A stretch of DNA of 64,000 nt. Origin: Hippopus hippopus. Lineage: Eukaryota > Mollusca > Bivalvia > Cardiida > Cardiidae. The position numbers and the translations under genes are program-made. The stretch covers positions 25,627,587 through 25,691,586 of the forward strand of contig OX328107.1 of the NCBI GenBank assembly GCA_946811185.2. The letters are read 5' to 3'. Every line of letters starts with the position of its first letter. The stretch's first letter is position 1. The notes beneath the pieces are model-generated. The model made no database searches. It was not told where the DNA came from and was given only the letters and a program-made list of their open reading frames with translations. Positions 52,001-61,000 of the stretch are shown one piece after another.

Positions 52001-55000
52001 AACAAGAAAAACAACTAATAAGAATGTGAAGATAAAAAAAAAAAAAAAGGAAAGAAAGGGGAAAACAGAAATGACTTATTGAATAATAGCAAAAAATGGG
52101 AATATATATATCAATGCATTTTATATTAAGAGTGGTTTTGAATAATATGTCGTACAATTGACCATCTTTCTAAGGCAAAGTCGGAAGATTTTGTTTCTTT
52201 ATAAATAGTCCAAGCCAAATATAAACTATTTTGAAGGCCATAAATTGTCGGGACTTTCTTTCGATTTAGATTTACAAGAAGCGACATATCTTTTGACATA
52301 AAGAAAGAGTATGTGTGTATAATTTGTTGTCATTATTGAATGTATCGAATATAGAATGTTGACACTATTTATAAGTCTTTGAGTTGATGGGTCTATTTCT
52401 CTTATTTTTGATTCTAAATGTTGTACGAGGATTTTCACCTTTTCACATTCGTAAAATATATGGAGCAGACTCTCTTCAGTAGTATTGCAGAAACAGCATG
52501 GGGTAATGTTCATTTTGTTTAATAGGGAGTTAGTAGGGAAAAATCTATGAACTATGGCACTGTAAGGTTAATAATAAACAAGATGTCTGTTTGTAGAACA
52601 GTCATGCCCCCCTACTGCCACATTGATACAGGAAGTGGCACAGTTCATAAACTGATATCAAAAGAATTGATTGGGAAATATCGATGTCATCTTTTTGATT
52701 TATAGCCCACTTCAATTGTTAAACGTGATAATCTGTCAACAGTTCGCATAATTATACACACCGCCGTCTGTATACATACAAGATTGTAAACAGTCGCTGA
52801 TACACAGACTGGGTTATCGATTTTCTTTTCGGCACGCATGTTCGACTTCCGCTTTTTCCCAGTCGACTTCGATACTTACTACGTCCCCGATAATATGCGA
52901 GTAAAATGTTGGAGCCACAAGTTGAGCCACATATGATGATTTTTGAGACACTTTAATTTTTTTTGAGCAAATGGCTCAAGTGGCGAACGGCAGTGCGGGC
53001 CCTGAATCATCTGGTCACTGTGACCTTGACCTTTCACGGATTAACCTTAAAATCAATAGGGATCATTTACACTCCAAGATGAATGTCTGTACAGAATTTG
53101 AAGGACCTATGTCAATTCTGTGTCTAGTTATCATCCGGACAAGGTTTGGTCTATATATCATTAAGTTGAAGGCCACTGTGACCTTGACCTGTGATGGATT
53201 AATCTCAAAATCGATAGGGATCATTTACACTCCGAGATGAATATCTGTACAGAATTTGAAGAACCTATGTCAGTTCTGTGTCTAGTTATCACCTGGACAA
53301 CGTTTGGTCTATATATCATTAAGTTGAAGGCCACTGTGACATTCACCTTTGATGGATTAATCTCAAAATCGATAGGGATCATCTGCACTCCAAGATGAAT
53401 GTCTGTGCCAAATTTGACGAACCTAGGTCAATTCTGTGTCTAGTTATCATCCGGACAAGGTTTGGTCTATATATCAACATGTTGACGGTCACTGTGACCT
53501 TGACCTTTGACTGATTGACCTCAAAATCAATAGGGATCATCTACACTCCAAGACGCATGTCTGTGCCAAATTTGACGAACCTAGGTCAATTCTGTGTCTA
53601 GTTATCATCCGGACAAGGTTTGGTCTATATACATGTATCAACATGTTGACGGTCACTGTGACCTTGACCTTTGACTGATTGACCTCAAAATCAATAGGGA
53701 TCATCTACACTCCGAGAAGCATGTCTGTGCCAAATTTGACAAACCTAGGTCAATTCTGTGTCTAGTTATCATCCGGACAAGGTCTGGTCTATATATCAAC
53801 ATGTTGACGGTCACTGTGACCTTGACCTTTGACCGATTGAACTCAAAATCAATAGGGATCATCTACACTTTGAGATGCATGTCTGTGCCAAATTTGACGA
53901 ACCTAGGTCCATTCTGTGTCTAGTTATCATCCAGACAAGGTTTGGTCCATATATCAACATGTTGACGGTCACTGTGACCTTGACCTTTGACCGATTGACC
54001 TCAAAATCAATAGGGATCATCTACACTCCAAGACGCATGTCTGTGCCAAATTTGACAAACCTAGGTCAATTCTGTGTCTAGTTATCATCCGGACAAGGTA
54101 AGGTCTACCGACCGACCGACCAACCGACCGACATTAGCAAAGCAATATACCCCCACTTCGTTGAAGGGGGGGATAATTATGTATGATTTTTATAGTAAGC
54201 TAAAGAACGGCTACCTTGGCAGGATCTGCCAAACACAGGCACTGATCAATTCGTATCAGATTATCTGCAACAAAGCGACCTTCGCCTCCCAACTCCTCTG
54301 ATTCAGCAAAAAGCATGACACCATACTTCTCAAATCTTGCCATGTAATGTTCAGGTTCATCTGCAGTATCATTTACAGTCTCAGCTGTTTGACCATCCAC
54401 ATCCTCTTTATCATCATCTTCCTGAAATAGTTAAGACCAGTACTGCAAAATGTTTCAAATAATGATCAACCAAATACAGGTTTTGTAAATCTTCGAATTC
54501 AAATCCTTAGGAAACCACAGAATCATGCTGATAAGGGTTAATTAAGGATCAACAGTGCTGTGACTATGCACACTAAATAGTAATTTTTGCAAACTAACCA
54601 TTAACATATTGTATAATATGGTGATAAAATTACTCGTGTTAAGTTAGCATTTAAAAAAATCTGCAATCACAGCTTTCATTGCAATAAAATAAACCTTTCT
54701 CAATCCTGTTTTAGCAATGCTGAGGAAGGGGCCTTTTGAAAACATTGTGGAAAAAGCAGAAAATGCTTGTAACCAGCGTTTTCTCATTTACCATGCTGTT
54801 TTCTACACTTTTAAAAACATGCATTTCATTGTTTGAGCCACATTTTACTAGCTATCTACAAATAATTTCAGTTTGATAGAGTTTAGAATTTTGTTGTTCG
54901 GTAAAGAGTTCATAGGAAGTCTAGCATAACTTACAACTTTACTGTAAAGGTTGATGCAGATAGAGATCTTGTTTCTACATTGTCAGAATTTCTAATACTA

Positions 55001-58000
55001 TGATATATATATTTTTGATATTCTGGACAAAACTGACTCCAAAACTGAAATAGTTTACTTTTTCTTTTGCCTAAAAATACAAATATTGTGTCACTCAAAG
55101 GGAAAAAAATCTTCATGGAACTGTATATCAAATGGGATATGCTGACAGTCCAACCTCCTCTACGATACAGTGCTGTATTCAATCTTTTATATGCAGTGGA
55201 TTTATCTTTATGCTATTCTCAGCCTTGCCTTAGAATGGAAAATAGAACAAAAAATTGTTGATACTTGTGAGATTGAGTTTCACAAGTTTGTCTGAATGAT
55301 TCATTCTTAAAAGGGGGGACAAGTGGATGAAAACCGTATCAGAGCATGTAATTTACTACATAATTTCCAACCTTGGTAGTATTTACATGTTTTACACAGA
55401 AGGCGTTAAATGTGAATCCAGGAGATAATAACAAGAGCACCGCATGCAGGAGCCAATGCTTTGCAGTAGTTGCACAATCTTTGTTGCAAATTTTAAGTTG
55501 AAAAAGGGACATAACTGTGTCAAAAATACTTTGATGGTAACCTGCTGTTATTCTATATATTCCCCTTTTAATACTTTAAAACTTGTCCAAGTTTGAAGTA
55601 AATAGCTTCAGTAATAGCAGAGAAATTATAAAATGTCAAAGTGTTTGCATGATGAGGCAGATGACAACAATGACGATGCAAGGGCTACGACAATTACTCA
55701 ATGTTTTCTAGGAAAGCAGGTTAGCTAAAAATGATCTATTTTGGCTGAACAGATGACTTAAAACACTATCGATAAACAAAATCTAAATAACTGCCAGACA
55801 CGGACACCTCAAATATGTAGTTGTTTACAGTATTTACCAACTATTCCCAATATTGTTTTCATTTTAAAATCCAAGACTTGCCATCAAATTGGCTGAAACT
55901 TAATGTCTCCCTCAACCAGATAAATTGAATGGTGAATAGGCTTAGGTTTTAGCTTTACCTGTTCCTTGTTCTCGTCCTGCTCTACAAGATCACTGGGTAA
56001 AATATATTGGTCTCTGATGTAACTAATACTTTTATCAAGTTTCTTCCATAACTCAACATACTCCACTGCAACCTAGATCATTGAAATATAGAAAGGACTT
56101 TTTCTGTTTAGAATTTAATACAGTTTTTAAACATATTTCAATTGTTTAATGACAACCTGTTCCCTTTACCATGAATTCTGAGTATTTCCATCAATTGAGT
56201 CAAGACACATATCAAACAATTTATATCATATTATTAATAAAACTATGCCCTTTAGATGCTACATTTTACAGCAGCCAGGCATTCATGAACAAATGAGCAA
56301 CTTTTCCTTTTTACAGCAGACTGTTTATACCAAGCAATTTCTCTTTTTGCCAAATTGCTGTCGTGTGTGTTCACCTTTAATTCATAATCATTTTTCCTAC
56401 AATGTTTTCAAGGTTCTTGTAAGGAAATTATGGGTACAAGTGTATTATTAGAGAAAACAGACAATCCAAAGTTATGCTACACATATAATAAAGAATAATA
56501 TAGATAAAAATTCATTCAACGTGTTTGATTGAATAAAATATCAGGTTTTTAAAATGGACAGTAAAAGACCTGTAAATATGGTACATACTTTTGATGGAAC
56601 AAAATCATCTTCAGTGTGGCCTAAAGTTTTCATATAAAATTCCTTATTATTCAACATCTCCGAATCTTGAGGTCTAAACAACAGGTAACTTGCAATGGAC
56701 TCAAATGCTTTCTTGAAATTCTTTGCTGAAAATTACAAACAAAATAATTATAAGATTTTAGTTGTTCATGGCTTCTTTATGTTTCTCTTCTTATCTGGAC
56801 AAATATAAAAGATTATGTACATTTTGTAGACTACCTAAGCTCAAAAGCTATAACCACTGTGTCAACTTACAAACAATTACAGTTCATCTATGTCGTTTCT
56901 TTGTACACCATATTACAAAACAGGTTATCAAATTATCCTGACACTTCTGTTTGATCTGCTGAAATCTGACAATATGCAGAAAAGTCATGCATAAATTAAG
57001 TATAGAAGAACACACATATCTTATTACCTTGGTAATAGGAAAATTGTAAGTAATTATAATGTTCACTGACAAAATTCTCTATTTCATCCACTCCAAATGT
57101 ACTCAATGTCTGTAAACACATCTGTTGACACACAATGACCATAACATAGTGATCTGAAATAGATAGCAACAAAGTAGAAGGCTACAAAGATGAGTACTCT
57201 TGAACTAAGTAGAAGGCTACAAAGGTGAGTACTCTTGATCTATATACATTTGAGCCATGCTCTGGAAAAAGGGGTTTAATCCATCTCTGTGATGTATTAC
57301 ACCAAGCAAGTCATCTGATAATCATGGATCCATATAATCCATTTTATTTAACAACCTACTGAATCCTGATGTAGAAAATCTACCAAAAGCAAAAATTTTT
57401 GGCCCAGGCTGTTGGTTGACACAGGTAGATATTCTCTGCAGATGTACTAACTCCTCCTTGTCACGGAGCATAGCTCATTTTCTTTTCACCAAAATGTAAG
57501 TTGTGGTTGCTCAACAGAATTGTCTCCATGGGACTATCTAAATGAGTATCTGCAACACAGGTTTTGGAGAAGAAAAAGAAATCTTTGGGGGAAGGAAAAA
57601 TATCTTTTTTAAATTGTTACAGAAGGTGAAGTTGCTTATTGCAGTTGCTCCTTTTCCAACTGTTTTAGTACCACTTCTATCCTCAGCCATTTCCTGGGAT
57701 ATAAAAAGTCATTCTTGATTAGTAACTCATTAATATAATAAAATTTGCTGCACAGCATGACTGCTTACTTGGCATGGCTGAGTAAACGCACTTGGCATTG
57801 GCAACGATTTAAATGTGTATTAGTTTCTTATCTTTTCATTATGAACTTTGCATGAAACAGACAAAACAAGGGAGACAATGATTGGTTTGCATCCAGGTTA
57901 CAAGTAAGTTATGTTTTTTTGAATTCCACAATTTCAATTTTTTTTGTGGACTGAAACTAATCTTTATGGGTATTGTAAATTGCTTTTGCAGCTATTGGAG

Positions 58001-61000
58001 ATCAAGCTCAAACTCCACCTACATTGCTGTCTTATCTTGGAGAAGTACACAATCTGATATTTCCTGAACTTTTTTGACAAATAAAACATTGACCTTGTGA
58101 TCTTTAAGTGACTTAAAACATGTATTTCATTTATTAGAATCATATACATGTAGTTATTTGTAGTATAACTTGGTACTCTATCACTATAAATAGTATAGTA
58201 AAATCACATAAGACTAAAATAGGAACAAAACAAAGAATTTTGTCAAATTTTCAGAGTATTAAGATTACCACTGCAGACAACAGTTGAAAATGCTTGTGAC
58301 ACGTGGAAAAATTGTTTGATAGTCAAACTACCTTGAATAAGTGGTTTCTTCTTCTACCTTGATGTTTATAAAATGTACTCATGTATTAAACCTTAATTCA
58401 TCCATATATTCCAAGTCATCTGCTGCAAACAAATTTGTTTTATTGCCAAATTATTGGGTAACACTTAAAAAGAAATTTTTACCTGCAATAGCATTAATGA
58501 AGTCAGGAAATTTTGTGTGAACAAAGCCTGTCTCACAATGGGCTCTACATCTTTCTTCTTCTTCGAAGTACTCAGTCAAAGACAGTTCAAACTTTGCAGC
58601 AGCATCCTCCCAATCCCCTTCATTATAAGCCATCAGAGCTTCAATGTATGCTTTCTGAAATTCGAGAATACTCACTTTAAAAATAAATTACAAAAGAAAG
58701 GTAAGATAGTATCAAATTTTATGGATAAATTGCTGATTATTTTATTTGATAAAACATTATCACACCAAGATACCTTTAAATGTTCCTTTAGAAGAAAGCT
58801 TTGGAAAAATCTTGTGGGTAAAGGACTTACATTGCTTGTTGCAAAAAGTTGCTCTCGAAACTTTATCACCACATCAAAAAAAAGACTTACAATTTCTTCA
58901 AATATTTCTCCTTTGTTCCACCTAAATGGCTAGTAATGAGAGATGGAATGGTGATAGATTAAAAAGTAAAAGGCTTATACATGTATCTGCATTGGTGCTG
59001 ATTTGAATTTCCTTTTGTTGATCTTTAGATAGTAGGAAGTCCTTTTTTACTTTTACCATATAGGCTTGCTGTTATATATTTGAACTCAACTAACTTTGGA
59101 CATTTATGCATCATATTTTGTAAAAGTCACCTAGACAGGATAAATGACAACTAGGAAAAGTTTTAATGCATTTAAAACTGCTTTGTTTTGATTTTCCTTT
59201 CACAAATTTTCATGGAAAGAAATAATAAATACAACTCTGCTTCTTAGATATACTATGCAGTTATGCAAAAACTCTTATTTGTGAAGAACCTTTAACCACA
59301 CAATCTTGATTTCTTACAACTTTGAGACCTGTAGAAGGCCTGGTAAACTTTGTGGAAAAAGGAGATACTGGTAACCAGCATTTTTTACATTTCCCACGTT
59401 TCTACCCTTTTTAAGACAAATCTCAATTGAGTACCATCTTATTTGTTGTCTGAAATTGCTGTGGAGTCAGACAAGTCCAAAACTTTGTCATCTGGTACAG
59501 AGTTAGGAACTCTAAACGTCAATCTATTTCTAAATTATAGTGATTAGCCATCATTTTGGTTAAGGCATTCTGTCTCTGTCAATCAGCTCACTAATCAGTG
59601 TTTGAATTTTTAATGAAAATTGGTTTTATAATGGTTAATCTTTCCACTTACTTGATACGGTTTTCTTTCTAGGTCCTGAAAGTCCATTTCTTCAATATCT
59701 GGTAATTCTTTGTAATAGTTGAGAGTCTCCAAAATCCTATCATCCTCTGGATGGGTAATATAGTATGTATATGCTGTTGATGCTGCCATTTGCATGTTGC
59801 TATTCTATTGAGTAGAAAATATGCATGTTATAGTGGTTAAACTACTCTTTACCAATTTAAGCCACAAAAATTTAGATTTGACCAAAGTCAAAGCATTTGC
59901 AGACCATCAATTATTTGTGAGTCAAAAAATGATTTCTGTCCACAAAATGGTAGAAAACTTTGTGGGAAAAGGATAAAATGCTGGTTACAGCATTTTCTCC
60001 TTTTCCCACAATGTTTCAAGAAGCCTTCTATAGGGTGGTTAAAACTTGAAATTGATTAATAAAGGTTGATTTAATTGATTTAATTGTGTTTTATGCCACT
60101 TTCAACATTTTTTCAGTCATATCATGATGACAGCTGGTTGGTAAAGGGTTAAGCCAAAACAAACTCAATAGACTTTTAGACAGTGAAACAGACAATCATG
60201 AGCATTGCAATTTCAATGGTTTTTTTTCCACAATGTTTCCCAAAATAGCAGACAGTGTAAATTCAAGATCAGAATGCATTTTCTGTGTAGTCTGATCTTG
60301 ATCTATACTGTTCAAAGATGCAGGCTGGTTTTGATTGACATTGTCTACACTACCAATTTAGCTGTACTTTTAGTGCTCTAAAACATATACATGTACATCA
60401 CTGCACAATGCTTATATTCTACCAATGACTGAAAGAAACAAAGAAAGGAAGGAAGGAAATGTTACGTCTTATAATAAGAAAAGCATCACTGAAAAGGGAG
60501 TAATTGCTTTTTACAACCAATTGTACCGGTACCTTTTTCCCACAGTTTTATCGAAATCTGATGACTTACAGATTTAGACTAGTCCAGATTGAAAGCATTT
60601 AAAGACAACAACCTGAATATGGCTCAGATCATAAAATAATTCAATCTGGTTTATAAAGGGTAGAAAACATTGTGGAAAAAGACAGAAATGCTGGTTAGGA
60701 GGATTTTCTCCTTTTTCCACAATGCTTCTAAATACCTTCTACAGGGTTGTTAAAACACCAGACTGTCTTGTAAAAGGGTTAACACATGAATACATTTTCT
60801 AGCAAAAGGATAAAATACATTTGAAAATTTTCTATCAGTATCACAAGGACAAAATACTTGCTACAATCAATCCTCTCTTTTCAATTTTGCAAAAATGTCT
60901 TCAAAGGAAGCCTGCTCTTAGACGGAAAAAGCTGTTGGCATGTGATTGAATGTAAGGCAGACTAAAGGGCTATAACATTAACTCTGCTTCACTTGCCCAT

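Noticed and set aside
52971..54132. CRISPR array
   Set aside because: The repeats are contiguous ~160-bp units without unique spacers, and the genome is eukaryotic.
53875..54301. Open frames with repeated LTVTVTLTFDRLTSKSIG-like peptides
   Set aside because: They are direct translations of the 160-bp tandem units, not a repeat protein gene.
58517..58933. 138-codon plus frame
   Set aside because: It is antisense to P3H exon 3 and its intron; the real coding strand is minus.
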